Shown here: positions 23,564 through 36,931 of the stretch, piece after piece
Layout: each line of letters starts with the position of its first letter
Position numbering within the stretch: the first letter of the stretch is position 1
NCBI RefSeq assembly: GCF_900005765.1
Contig: NC_041681.1
Location: forward strand, 496,001 to 560,000
Source: Plasmodium relictum
Taxonomy: Eukaryota; Apicomplexa; Aconoidasida; Haemosporida; Plasmodiidae
Length of the DNA: 64,000 bases
Direction: 5' to 3'
Translations under genes and position numbers: made by a program
Notes under the pieces: model-generated
The model's database searches: none
Seen by the model: the letters and a program-made list of their open reading frames with translations, nothing else
What the model was told of the DNA's origin: nothing

Positions 23564-25440
23564 AATATTGTCATTATATTTTTACAAAACAATGGATTTT
23601 CTCCTTGGATGCTTTATTATTTACAATAATATTTACTCTGGTTAAATTGAAGGAGCATGCCCTTATTTAAAAGAAAATTGCATTTTTTATTATAAATTTT
23701 GTCGATAATCAAAATTTTTATTATTAGTAAAAATATCACTGTTCAAAAAAATGTTATGAACATTTTATATTCTTAAGTTTTCGTAGTATTCTCATTATTT
23801 TGGGGTTGTACTTCTTTTTTTTCTTTATATTTTAATTTCATATGTTATATAATTAAACTAAGTATGTGTTCATAATTTACTATTTTTATTTCTATTATTT
23901 TTTTTTTTGTCATTATATATATATATAGGTTTCTGATTTTTAATGTGTTATAATATTTTATATTATTAATTTATAATATTTATTATTGTATCTTTTTTTT
24001 TTTTTTTTTTGTCTAATCGTAAAAAAAAAAAAAATTTTTATGCACCTTTGATTTTATATAGATTAAAAAAATTCTTAAGGTTGCAAAAAATCTTTACTAT
24101 TGTTTTAAATATTATTCATTTTTTCATATTTATTAATTTTTAATTTTTTTTCTTAATTTTTTTTGTTAGAAAACTTGCGTAATATTTTTTTAAAAAAAAA
24201 TATATAACAACCAAATAATTTTTCTTTCAATTTTTTTTTAATTTCGATTTTTTTTTATTTCTTATTTCTGAAGAAAATATTGATAAATTATATTAAAATG
24301 CATTTTTTAATTTATCATTTACTTTGATGAAATTTATACACATGATTATTTTTTTCTCATTTGTAATTCTTATAATTTTTCTCTTTTTTAAAAAAAAAAT
24401 AAACTAAAAAAGCGTACGCACTTTAAGTAAAAAATTTATTGCAAAATTTATTTTTTAATTTTTCTATCATATTTTGCCTTTTAAAAGGTAAAAAAAAAAT
24501 AAAATAAAAATTTCAATTAGATTTCATCTTTCAACATAAAATATTTATTCGTAATTGACGTATGCATAAATTATTTTTTTTATATAGTGCTGTATGTTTT
24601 TTTTTATTAAATATTAAGCATTTAAAATACAAATAAATTTCTAAATATTTAATTTTACAAAATTTGAGAATAAAAAAAAAGAAAAAAAATATTTACATTT
24701 ATTTTTATATATATTTTTATCTTTATATCTTTTTTTTTTTCCCCCTTTTTTTAAAAAGAAAATGTAAATTATGAATTTAAAAGAAATTTTTTTCTCAATT
24801 TTTTTCTATGAAAAATAAGTCTTTTCTGTATCATATACTTTGTAAAAGTTGGATTTTTTTATTCATATTTTTTTTATAATAAAAAAAAAAAAGATATAAT
24901 AAAATTTTTTTTTTATTTTAATTTGTTTTTAATATAAGTATAAAAATACTAAAATTTTTAATCAGTGAAGATATATTTTTCAAATAAATGATTTGCTTGG
25001 ATATAAAAAAAAAAGTATATTATATGTATGTATGAAAAATAACCATATAGCATTGTTGGAAAAAATAATTTAAAAAAAAAGAATTGTATTAATAAAAAAA
25101 TTAAGAGCGATATTTTAATTTATATGGAAATTAATGAAGAATGGAATGCAAATATTTTAATAAAAAGAGAAAATAAAAGTTTACGATAGAAATTTATATA
25201 AATATATTTAAAAAAAAAAAAAAATAATAAATTAAATAAAAACATTCTTCTTAAATATTCTTTACTTAAAAATTGTAATTGTATAAAATATGTAAATGAT
25301 TATATTCTTTTTATAATTTTTTTTTTTTTTTTGACATTAAAAGTTCAGGATATATTTCTTTATTCAAAAATATGCTTACATTATATATATATATGTAATA
25401 TTTAAAAAATAAAAATATTTTTTTCTTTTTTTTTTTAAAA
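23564..25440. other. intergenic region upstream of the KNL1-like gene
   Basis: About 1.9 kb holds the tRNase Z 3' UTR and the KNL1-like promoter. It contains numerous homopolymer runs. A GCATGC word sits at 23653-23658, close behind the tRNase Z stop. No gene is seen. Confidence 0.55.
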
Positions 25441-28400
25441 ATGTCTAATCATAAAAATTCAACAAATAACTATAACTCCACGTTGAATATAAATAATGAT
25501 TATGATGACAATAATTATGAAATTAATGAAAATGAATTAAAAGAGGTGGAAAAAAAATTAGAAAGCTTTGATAATTTAGAAAACTTTAAAGAGATGTCAA
25601 GTGAAGATTTCAAAAACATTTTAAACAATGATTCCTATTATAAAAATATAATTGGTGATGATAATAATTCTCCATTGAATTATAAAGATGACATTGATGA
25701 AAAACTATTAAATTATGAAATAGAAGAGAAAAATTATTTTCTAAACTCAAAAGAAGGCAAAGACAAAAAAAAATCAGAATCAAGATATTCCAAAATTAGT
25801 CTATTAAATGATGATTATTTGTTAAGGGATGATATAGATTTAGATGAATTGGATGACAAATTAAAAAAAAAAAGAGATAGTTTATTATCAATTCGTAATT
25901 TAAGAAATTCTTCCATTTTTAATTTAAGTGTTACAGATGAGAATATAAGGAATTCTTTACATAATTATGACTATTATAATAATGATAAATTAAATATTTC
26001 TTTATCAAAAACAGATAATGCTTATGATAGTGATTTAATAACACCATCCCCTTCCAAAGGGAAAAGTAAATTAAATGAAGAGAATTATGAAATAAATGTA
26101 CACTCGGATAATATAAATAAGCAAGAACAAGAACAACAAAGAAAAAGATCTATTGACTTACTAGATGAAGAATTAGATAATTTAAAAAAGAAATATTTAT
26201 TAAGTGATGATTATAATAATAATAATGAACACATATTAGATGAGTATGCAAGTGATTCAGAATTTTTAAAAAGAAGTAACTTAAATAAAAAGATTAGTAT
26301 AGATAAAAATTATGGTAATGATGATTCTTTAAATAATTGTAGAAGGAATTCTAATAATAGCTTTTCCTTATGGGAAAGCAAAATAAATTCAACAAGAAAA
26401 ATAAAAATAAATAATGAAACACCAAAAAAAGGAATATTAAAGCAAAGTAATTCTATATCTCCAATTAAAATGATAAATGAAAATATTAGTACTAGAAAAA
26501 AGTCTGTTCAATTTTCGCATAGATCTGTTGCACTTTTTGATGAAAAAGAAAAAATTTCTCCTTTACATTTAACTCAATTTACTAGGATATCTAGTGATTC
26601 CAATAAATCGGAGTTAAAAAAAAAATCCCAATCAAATACTTATAATGCCAGTAAAGATGTTGATTCTCATAATGATTTTATAAGCAACGTAGAAAATTCA
26701 CCTATTGATAAGCTTTTATATAAATCTAATGATAATAACAAGAGGGTATCATCAGAATCAATACGATTTCAAACGAAAAAATCTATTGATAACATTGAAT
26801 CTGCTCGTTTATCACCAATCAAAAATGATTTAGAACCAAAAGATTTTAGCTTAAGACATGATAATGATTTGGATAAGTTACTAAGTAATGAAATTGATAA
26901 TATTAATGAAGATTATATAAAAAATAATTTAGATAATGAACCTAATGAATTAAATGATTTTGATCATATAAGTAATAAAGAAACAAATAAATTATCAGAT
27001 GATAATTTAAAAAATATGGAAACAAATGATGAATATTCTACAAAAGAATTATCTTCTAAAATAAATTATGTAAATACATTATTAGAAAAAAGAATTTCAA
27101 CAAATAAAAATAAAAATTTTAATAATAATGTTGAATATAATGAACGTAAGAGTACACATTCCAGAGGGAATATTGCATCGCCTCAAGTAAATATGAATAA
27201 TTATGAAAATAAAATTGTTAATAAGATTGAAAATGAACAAAGCAATAAGGAAAATTATTTAGATTCATACAAAAATGAAAAGAAACAAATAAATTATGAT
27301 GAATTAATAAATAAAAATGAAGAAATAAAAAACAGCTTAATGGATAATTCAAATAAATTTAAAAATAATGATGCTTTATCAGATAATAAAAAAAAATCAT
27401 ATAAAAAGTCGATCGTAGAGACTGAAGAGGATTTAATATATGGAAGTTCTAACTTTAAAACCAATAAAAATATAAAAGTTTCAAATAATAATAAATTTTC
27501 AAATGAACAATGTAATATTAAGGGAAATTTGGATGATAAAAAAAATAACAATATTAATAATAGCAGTTTTAAAAAAGAGAATAATTTATATAATAAAGGT
27601 GATGCAAGTAATTTTAAAAAATTCTTTGATAATAAAAACAAGTTAGATAGAAAAACAATAAATTTTATTGATAATAATACTAAAAATAATAGAGAACTAA
27701 ATTCAAGAGATATTAAAAGTAAAATTGTAAATAGGAGAGCAAGCTATAGTGTTGCTATTAGAAATAACACACAAACTAATTTTAAAGGTACAAATTCTAC
27801 AGCTGGAGACTTAAAAAATAAAAAACTATCAAATGAAAAAAAAGATTTAAGTTATCAAAGCAATTCAAGGGAAAAATCTCAAGTTGGTTTTAGAAATAGA
27901 TTAAGTGTACAGGCATCTTTAAAAATATCAAATAAGCATATATCTTCGAAAAATGAAATAGAAAATACACAAGAAAAAGAGCAAAATGAAACAATTAATA
28001 GAGAAAAATATGAGATAGAAAATCATGAAAACGAAAGGAAATCTAATAAATTTATTCAAAACAATGATAAAGAAATTTCAAATAAAAGAGAAATATTGAA
28101 TAAAAAAGATGATAATTATTGTGTAATATCAGAAAATGAAAAAAGAAATGTACAAAAAGAAAATTATGAAGATGAAGTGTTCTCAGATCAGTTATATCAT
28201 GAAAAATATAAAATTTCTAAAGCTGAGGAAAATTTATATGAACAAGAAAATTGTGAGAAAGAAAATTACGAACAAGAAAATTATGAAAAAGAAAATTATG
28301 AAAAAGAAAATTTTGAGAAAGAAGATTACGAACAAGAAAATTATGAAAAAGAAAATTTTGAGAAAGAAAATTACGAACAAGAAAATTATGAAAAAGAAAA

Positions 28401-31400
28401 TTTTGAGAAAGAAAATTACGAACAAGAAAATTATGAACAAGAAAATTTTGAGAAAGAAAATTACGAACAAGAAAATTTTGAAGAAGAAAATTATGAACAA
28501 GAAAATTTTGAGAAAGAAAATTATGAACAAGAAAATTACGAAGAAAATTATGAACAAGAAAATTTTGAGAAAGAAAATTACGAACAAGAAAATGTTGAAC
28601 AAGAAAATTATGAGAAAGAAAATGTTGAACAAGAAAATTATGAGAAAGAAAATTATGAAAATAACTATGAAAGAAATTTAATTAGAAAAGAAAATAAAGA
28701 ACTCTATCAAAAAAATTTTAAAAGTAGAAAAACTTATTTTGATCAGCATATGAATTCTCAAAAGTTAAATGAAGATTCTGATGAATATTATGATAAAATG
28801 GATTTAAATACAAATGAAGAAAATTATAAAAAATTTGTTTACGATAATAAAAATTATAGAGAATACGCAATGAATAAAGATAAAATAAATAGAAAAAGAA
28901 AACAAAACAATGTAAATAATACTAATTTATATTATGATGAAATTTCTGAAAAAAAGGATTATGCATATGAACAAAATGAAGAGTTAAATCTATATGAGGA
29001 AATTACAAATAATAAAAATCTTAATTATAGTGAATATCCAAGAAATAAAAAAGGTGATTATACAGAAATTGATAAAGATGAAAAATATATATATGAAAAC
29101 AAAGAAAAAGAAAAAAGTAAAAATATCATTGAAAATAAAGAACATAACATTGATGAAGACGGAGAACAAGGAGAACTAGAAGAAAAAGAGGAAGATGAAA
29201 ATCAAGAAAAAGAAACAGAAAAAGATGAGGATAAAGAGGGGAAAGGGGGTAGAGAAAACGAAAAAGAAAATAAAAGAATTGAACAAAATAATGAAGAATA
29301 TGAAAATGAAAAATTACATGGAGAAAATGCACTATATGAGAGTATTTCTAAAAATAAGAATTTTACAGAAGAAAAAGAAAGTAAAGAAATAAAAAATAAA
29401 AAAAAAGAAGAAAATTTGAAATTAAAAGAAAAATTGAATGAAAATTTAATAAAAAAGCAACAAACAATTAAGGCAATAACTTTGAAAGTTATAAGAAGGT
29501 GTAGAATTTATTCCATAAAACAAGTAAACAATGAAGGCAAGAGCATGAATAATCTAATTAAATTATATGAAAACATTCGTAATATGATATTTAAATTCAT
29601 AAATAAAATTAACAATTTAAATAACGTAAACACAAAACTCGATGATGCTATATTAAAATATGAAATAACTCAATTAAATTATAGTAAAACAAAAAAAGCA
29701 ATTGAAACATTAAAAAAGTATAATTTAAAAATTGAAAATAAAATTAATGAAAAAAAAATGTTATTAGAAAAACAAAATGGTGTATTAAATAAAAAAAAGA
29801 AAAAAATTGAGTTATTAACAAATGAATTAAATAATTTAAAAAATATATATGATAATGGATCTGTGAGAAAACAAGAAATAAATTTAATAAAAATTTATAA
29901 AGAAAAAATTGAGGAATTAAAAAATATAGAGATAACAAAAGGATTTCTAATAAAAAATATTAATAAATATGGTATTAATTTTGAATTATTAAATTTCAGT
30001 TATTACAATTTTTCTACATTATATGATTATAAAAATTTGGATACTTTTTTTTCAAAAGAAGACAATATAAGTGAAAATAACAACACAGTAACTAATGTAG
30101 AAGATTCAGATAAGAAAAATGAAAAATACAACTCTAATGAAGCCAGTATGCTAATAGAACAAATTGATTTTAATAAAAAAGGAAAATTTTTAAAAGAAAT
30201 AAGTAATTTATATAGCAACGAGGAAAATCATGATAATGAAAAAAGAACTGTTTTAATAAAAAACAATATGCTTTCTTTAAATAACGAAGCCAATATAAAA
30301 ATATCTGATATAAATGAATTATATAAAAAAGAATTTAAATCAAAAATTCATAGAAGAACTAAAAGAAAAACATTCCTAAAAAATCAAATATCAGAGGAAG
30401 ATTTAAATTGTGAATGGCCATATAATATAACAGTAGATATAATATTTTCCAATATATATAAACAAAAGCAAGAAATGGATAATTTCAATATTTCTTCTCC
30501 TTTGAAAATTAAAAATATGAAGCATTTAATAGCAAATAAAATGCATTTATTAAATAATGAAAATGAAGATAATAAAAAATATTTGAGTTTGTTCAGACCA
30601 TATAAGATATTAATTGATTCTTTTAAAAATTTTAAGGATATCAAAATATCAACATATTATAAATATATAAATAATGAGAATATGTATTATCATATATGGA
30701 ATAAAAATTATGATAAAGATAAATATATAATTCAAATTAATAATATTAATTTGAATAATAAAAATAAAAAGAGAAAATCCACCAATTTACTAATTAAAAA
30801 TATAGAAAGCTATTCTTATTATTGTCATGATAATTATTTAGGTGTAGAATGGAAATTACAATTAGAAATAGTTAAATATAAATTATTAGAGGTTATAAAT
30901 AAAAAATTACAAAAATATACAAATAAAGAAGGAAAAAATAATAATAACAATAACAATAATAATAATAATAATAATATTAATAATAATGATATAAGCACAG
31001 CTAAACCTAATAAAGAAGCATTGAAATATTTAATTGAAGAAGTGGAATACTCTTTTTTTATATTAAATCATATTTTGTTTCAGTATAAACAATTATTAAA
31101 ATGCTTTTTATATTTATCTAATACATATTTTGAATATTATCAAAATATAGTTATTTTTAAAACTATTGTTTTGTCAAATCAAATTAGTAACCATTCCTTT
31201 TGGCTCTATTTATATGTATGTTTCGAATTTATTTTAAAATATTCAAATGGATTTTACTATTATATATAATTATTATCATTTCACTAATTCTTTCTTTTTT
31301 TTTTTTTTTTTTTCCTTAGATAAATTTAGAAGAATCTTTTACATTTGCTTCTTTGCTTCATGGTATTGTAGAAGTAAAAATAGAATGTGTTGATGAAGAA

Positions 31401-31939
31401 GATAAGTATAATGAAGAATGTAAATCTATCAATAATAATATCATGAAAAAGTTACAACAATGTATATTTACTCTTAAATCAAGGTGAGTATTTTTGAATC
31501 TAAAATTATATTTTATAATAATTAGTATTATATAATATGTACATGCTTTTATTTTTTATAGGCCCTTAGATATATCAGAAAGAATTAATTCTTTTAATAT
31601 AGTTGATATTATATATGCTATTTTCATAAATGGTAAGTTACTATATATTATATATATATATATGTTTAATTAGATAATTATAAAAATAAATTTTTTTTTT
31701 ATGTATTCCTTATAGAAAAAATGATTTTATTTGCCTATATTTCTTTTTTTTATTTTCTTTTTTTCTCAGAAAATTATAACTTTAATAGCTATCAGAATAA
31801 CGTGGAAGAAAATTTAAAAAAATTGAAATCATGTGAAAATTTCATAAATGAAATAATAGATAAAAAAATTGTTGTTCCTATAGAAATAAAAAATAGTATT
31901 AATAAATTTGGAGATGATCAAAATTTAAAAATTTTTTAA
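25441..31939 (+). CDS. KNL1/Spc105-like kinetochore scaffold protein
   Basis: Four exons, 25441-31215, 31320-31483, 31562-31632 and 31770-31939, keep frame and give about 2059 residues; the first donor is a consensus GTATGT. Two PP1-docking motifs sit close together: GILK (331-334) and RKKSVQF (352-358, an RVxF site), the pair and order that mark KNL1 proteins. A long disordered region follows, with Y/F-E-Q/K-E-N repeats at residues 933-1075. From about 1320 a coiled coil leads into IEELKNIEITKGFLI, like the Spc7 coiled-coil end, and the last 250 residues are ordered (HSFWLYLY, INLEESFTFASLLHG) and could be tandem RWD domains. KNL1 links microtubule-binding kinetochore complexes to the spindle checkpoint. 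MELT motifs were not seen. A weaker alternative acceptor at 31714-31715 would add 18 residues. Confidence 0.72.
28240..28665 (+). repeat. coding array of degenerate 15-bp units (Y/F-E-Q/K-E-N)
   Basis: About 28 units of the form GAAAATTAYGAACAA or GAAAATTTTGAGAAA encode YEQEN, YEKEN and FEKEN pentapeptides, later with VEQEN variants. Higher-order blocks (YEQENYEKENFEKEN) repeat several times. The purine-rich array is also open in one other plus frame and in one minus frame, which is a side effect of the repeat. Confidence 0.9.
30935..30985 (+). repeat. AAT trinucleotide tract coding poly-Asn
   Basis: An AAT/AAC run encodes a stretch of more than ten Asn inside the C-terminal region of the KNL1-like protein. 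Such Asn tracts are typical Plasmodium loop insertions. Confidence 0.85.
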
Positions 31940-32182
31940 GTATCTTTTATTTAAATTTAAAATTTTTTTTTATTATTAAACATATAATTTTCCATTTATA
32001 TATATTTATTACGTCTATACATAAATTTTTTTTATTTTCTTTTTGTTATTTTTCTTATGAATATAATAAAGTTTCGTTCCTTATGCATCATAAGCTATAT
32101 TTTAGAGAAATATATTTAAAAAAAAAATAAAACAAATGTCTTTTTTTTAGTTGTAATTTTTTAAAAGCTATAATAAATGCGC

Positions 32183-32222
<40 letters not shown>

Positions 32223-32397
32223 TATCTGAACGGTGCCACTTTTTATAAAATTTTTTTTTTTTTTTTTACAATTTTTATAATTTTATTTAAAACTTACATC
32301 AAAAAAAAATATTCTAAAAAAATTAATTTTTATGTAAAAAAACAAATAACATTTATAAATCTGTGTGAATATATATTAAAACAGAAAAAAATATATT
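31940..32397. other. convergent intergenic region with poly-T(33) and GC palindrome
   Basis: This region separates the 3' ends of the KNL1-like (+) and SPOC (-) genes. It holds the palindrome ATGCGCGCAT at 32177-32186 and an uninterrupted run of 33 T at 32189-32221. No gene is recognised. Confidence 0.7.
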
Positions 32398-35300
32398 TTA
32401 TGATTTTTTAGTCTCAAGAACAAAAGCATACATATAGTCAGTATTCTCAATCTAAAAAAAAAAAAAAGTTTAAAGATTATTTTATATATTTTTTCATTAT
32501 ACTTGTATATATATTTAAAAAAAAAATAAAAATTTTTTATTTTTTTTTTTACTTCTAAATCCTTTAAATAATCTTCTTTAATTGGAACAATAAACGTAGT
32601 ATACTGCTTGTCAATAATAACAGGTATATTTTTTTTCTTACTAAAATGCTCACATATACGAACAAATTTCTTTTTCTGATTAGAATCTTTAAAATATATA
32701 TATATATATATATATATTCAATTACATAATAGAAGATAAAACATATAAAGCATATTTGTTAATAAAATTATTTATATATCTTTTTAAAAAATAAAAAAAA
32801 TTACTTGCTCCTAATTGCCAAATTGAATAATTAGAACAGGAATTTTTAATCTGTTTTAAATTTTTAATATCACTTTTAGTTTCTACATTTAATTTGGGGT
32901 ATCTAAAAAAAGAAAAAATATATATAAATATTTATAAACAATATACATAAAAAGTTTAATTTGATAGAAAAAAATTGATTAGGTAGAATTACATCTTAAT
33001 GCTAGGATTTCCTTTATAAAATTTTGCACTAAAATCACATTTATATTTTTGGTTAACATAAAAAGCAATTGTTTTTTCTTTAGCATTATTATCATTATCA
33101 ATATTATTATTACTATTATTGTCCTCATTAGAAAAATTATTTTCGATATTTACGCTATCTTTTTTTTTTTTATGATCTCTATAATCTACTTGTTCACCTT
33201 TTCTTTTGGTTGTCTTTCTTGAATCCCTTTTATCATAGATGTGTTTATTATTTTTAATGTATTCTGAATTATTTTGATATGATTTATTTTTTTTAATTCT
33301 ATTTTTTTTTTCATTAAAATTAGTTGCAGAATTATCTCTATTGGCTTTTTTGGGACTATCTGCATCATATTTATTATTAAAATTTTTTTTATGACCATTT
33401 TTTTTTAATAATAACATAACTTTGGAATCAAGAAATCCTGTATTTCTTTTATTAAATTTCCTTTCTAATCTTTCTTGTGCTTTATTATTATCATTTGACA
33501 AAATATCTAACAACTTTTTTCGTGACAAGCTAACTTTTTGCTTATTTTCCCATTCTCCTAATGTAGAAAAATCTATATTAAGAAGAGTATTGTTTGAAAT
33601 TTGAATTCCATATAAATGATTTCTAGCTTTAATAGCATTATGAATACTTTTATATTGTAAAAAAAAACAATTTTTATCACTTACATATTTAATATTTGTA
33701 ATTTCTCCAAAATGTGTAAACATTGTTTTTAGCACACTTGCTGTGTTAAAAAAATAATTTTTTAGAATATTACCTATCCATAAGCAATTATTAGGTTTAA
33801 GAGGAGCTGAAAAAGTTACTAAAAAATTTTTTTCTTCCAAAGCTTTTTTTGCTTCTACACACTTTTTAATAGTTCTAAATGTTAAATGAGCATATACTTT
33901 CTTTTTTTTTTTTTCTGATTCATTTTTTATATTTTTTTCTGTTGTTTCATTGTTCACGTCCATATAATCACATTTTTCATTGTCTTTAGAGTTATTTTCT
34001 AAATTTTCATTTTCTTTACTATTATTTTTTTTTTCTTCTTTTTTTTCCTTTTCTTCTTCATTTTCTTCTTCTTCATTTTTATTAATATCGTTTTTACATT
34101 CATCATTATCTTTTATTTCTTCTTTCTCTTTTTCCTCTACTTTCTCTTCTATTTTTATGCTTTCTTGGTTATTTTTTATTTCTTTTTCAAAACATATCTT
34201 TTTTAAATCATTTTTATTAACTTTCCCTTTATGAATACTATTGTCTTTTTCATTATCCACATTTTCCTGTACCTCATTTAATTGTTCATCCTTATTTTTT
34301 TCTTCTTCATTGTTTGGGTAACTTTCATAAATAAACTCTTCACTATTTACAATTATATCATTATTTTGATCATTATTACTGCTATTATTAACATTATCAC
34401 CTTCATTATTATTAAAATCTTCACTACTCCCTTTCTTATTATTTTGATTTTTGAATAATTTTTCTTCTTCATTTTTAATTGAATAGAAAAAAAAAACCTC
34501 TACAGATAACGAATTTTTTTTTTCATTTGAAAAAATATTATTAACATACTCTTTAAATTTTTTTAAATCTTGCAAATTAGTAGGAATATTAGTTACCAAT
34601 AAATATCTATTAAATAACTTATACTGAAAAAAAGAATTTAAAAAATCCAAATGATTTTCTTCAATGGATGCATTAGTACACCATTTTAATACTTTATTTT
34701 CTTTTCTACTTATCCATGTAGGATTGCTACTCATTAAATTATCTTTATGAATATTAAATGGATTAGCATCATTTATAGACACAATATCATTCATTTTCCT
34801 TGAGGATAACTCATCGATTTCTTTTTGTTGATAAACATTTGGATAACTATCAATTTTTGGTGTTAGGGAGGAATTATTTTTATTAGAATTTGTTATATTA
34901 TTAGTGTGAGGAGGAGGGGGAATATTTTTTGAATATAAATTTTTTGAAAAAGAATTATTTAAATACGAAATATAACTTGTATTAGGGGATATTTCATAAT
35001 TATTATATTTATGTGGAATGAAGTTATTTGAGAATTGATCACTTATATTTCTTTTTGATGGCAAAGAAATTTTATGAATATTCTTTTCATTATTTATTGG
35101 AAAATTATTTAAAACATAAAATGGTTCATTATTCTTTCTTATATTTTCATTAAAAGAATTATAAGGATTAATAGGTGGAGGAGGAGGTGGTGGATGGAGA
35201 AAATTAACTGAATTAAATTTTTGTTTTTCTACACTAAGTTCATGATTATTTATTATTTTTTCAGAATTTAAAGGAATATCTGAAGATAATATAAAATCAT

Positions 35301-36931
35301 TTGGCAGTTTTTGTGAATTGGATGAAACGTAAAAATTATTCATATGTAAAGCATTTTTTGATGTATTTTTAAAAATATTATTATTATGAAATAACTGAGA
35401 ATTTTTCATATAATATTTTTTATTTTTATATAATTTTACATTTTTTTTTAAATTTATATTATTGACTGATTTTTCAAGAAAATTTCTAGAAATTATGCTT
35501 TTATTTGATTCACTTCTTATATTATTTTCATTTTCTTCTCCATCTAAAGCATTTATATCATCTTTTTCATTTTCTTCATAATTTCCAAATATAACTTGCA
35601 TTCTTCTATTTTTTATTTTTAAATTATCTAAGTAACTTTTTGCTTTTCTTGCACTACTAATATTAAAAAATAAAACGTGTATACCCTCGTTATCATCCAT
35701 ATATATATTTTTCACTTTACCAAAAATATTTAATAGCATATCTAAATTTTTATCAGATATTTCTGAATATATATTTAATAAAATTATTTCTTTGTTTTCT
35801 TCATTATTTTCCTTTACCCGTTCATAAGGAATTTCATCTTCAACTACTTCTCCTTCTTCTTCATCAGAGGATAAATTGTTTAAAATATTTTCTATTTTTT
35901 CATTAATTTCATTTTCATCTAAACATAAATCATAATTTTCAGATATGTCACCTTTTTTATCATCATCTTCCTTGTCTTTTTTTTCATTTGAATCACTTTT
36001 TGTTTTTTCTACAATTTCTTCAGATATATCATTATTATTTATTAGAACTTTGTCATTATTTTCTTTGCTTAATAGATAATCATTATTAAAAGAATCACTA
36101 ATTTTATCATCTAAATTTTCATGTAAATTATTGTTCGCATCTTCCTCTTCATCATCATAATCAACTGCATCATCATTGTTATCATCAAAAAATTTATAAT
36201 TTTTGTTTTTTAAATTAATTTGCTTTTTCCATATGTTCATTAATGCTTCTAATGTATTTTTCTTATTTTCATCACACTTATCATTATTTAAATATTCTTT
36301 TGATAAAAAAATTAACGTATCTAATTCTTTTATATCTATATTGTTTCTTGATAAATTATTTTCTATATATAATAGAAAGTATAACAAAAAAACCTTATCA
36401 TTTTTTATGATATTACAAATTATATTAACTGGATTATAATATATTAACTGTAAGAATAAAATAAAAAGTATATTTTCTTCATAATTATAATTTTCCCAAG
36501 TAAATTCTTTATTCTCAATTTTTAAATTAAAATTTAAATGATCTTTTTCTAAATTATTTAACAAAAAGTTACATATTTCATTTTCATAATTTTTATATAT
36601 TAATAAAAAATTTTCTCCTATTAACTTTTTTTCCTAAAAAAAAAAAAATTATCATAAATGTATACAAAATAACATTTATAGAAAATGTTTTTTTTTTTTT
36701 TTTTTTTTTTTTTATTACATCAGTAGATGTGTTATCAAAACTAAATTTAAGAATTAATTTCTTAAATGTTTCCAAATTTTTCTTACAGTAAATAAATATT
36801 ACATCTAATTCTTTTACTATATCATCCTTATTTGAATTTTCAATAATTCTGTCAAAAAGCTTTTCGAATTCTGTTTCATCAAAGTCATCGTCATAAATTT
36901 TTTTTTTTACCTCATCATTTAAATGTTCCAT
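32398..36931 (-). CDS. FPA/Spen-type RNA-binding protein, RRM domains plus SPOC domain
   Basis: Five exons on the minus strand, 36931-36719, 36624-32993, 32902-32805, 32686-32553 and 32451-32398, keep frame and give 1376 residues. RRM1 lies near residues 348-420 (EIILLNIYSEIS, IHVLFFN). A second RRM begins near 746 (RYLLVTNIPTNL) and resumes near 975-1010 (YAHLTFRTIKKCVEAKKALE) after a long acidic insertion. RRM3 lies at about 1014-1092 (CLWIGNIL, FFLQYKSIHNAIKARNHLYG). The C-terminus from about 1258, spread over the four last exons, is a SPOC domain: FYVNQKYKCDFSAKFYKGN, SIWQLG, FVRICEHFSKKKNIPVI, TTFIVPIKEDYL, ending YAFVLE. In plants and animals such proteins bind RNA and recruit termination or silencing factors; a nuclear role here is inferred. 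Proline clusters (PPPPPPP) occur mid-protein. The exon 1-2 acceptor is the least certain border. Confidence 0.85.

Noticed and set aside
28136-28681. Long alternative plus frame (Lys/Ile-rich) and its minus-strand counterpart inside the KNL1-like gene
   Set aside because: They exist only because the 15-bp repeat lacks stops in those frames; the main frame continues on both sides.
31714-31769. Alternative earlier acceptor for the last KNL1-like exon, adding a hydrophobic FAYISFFYFLFF stretch
   Set aside because: The segment is T-rich and looks like a polypyrimidine tract; the CTCAG acceptor at 31768-31769 is preferred, though both keep frame.
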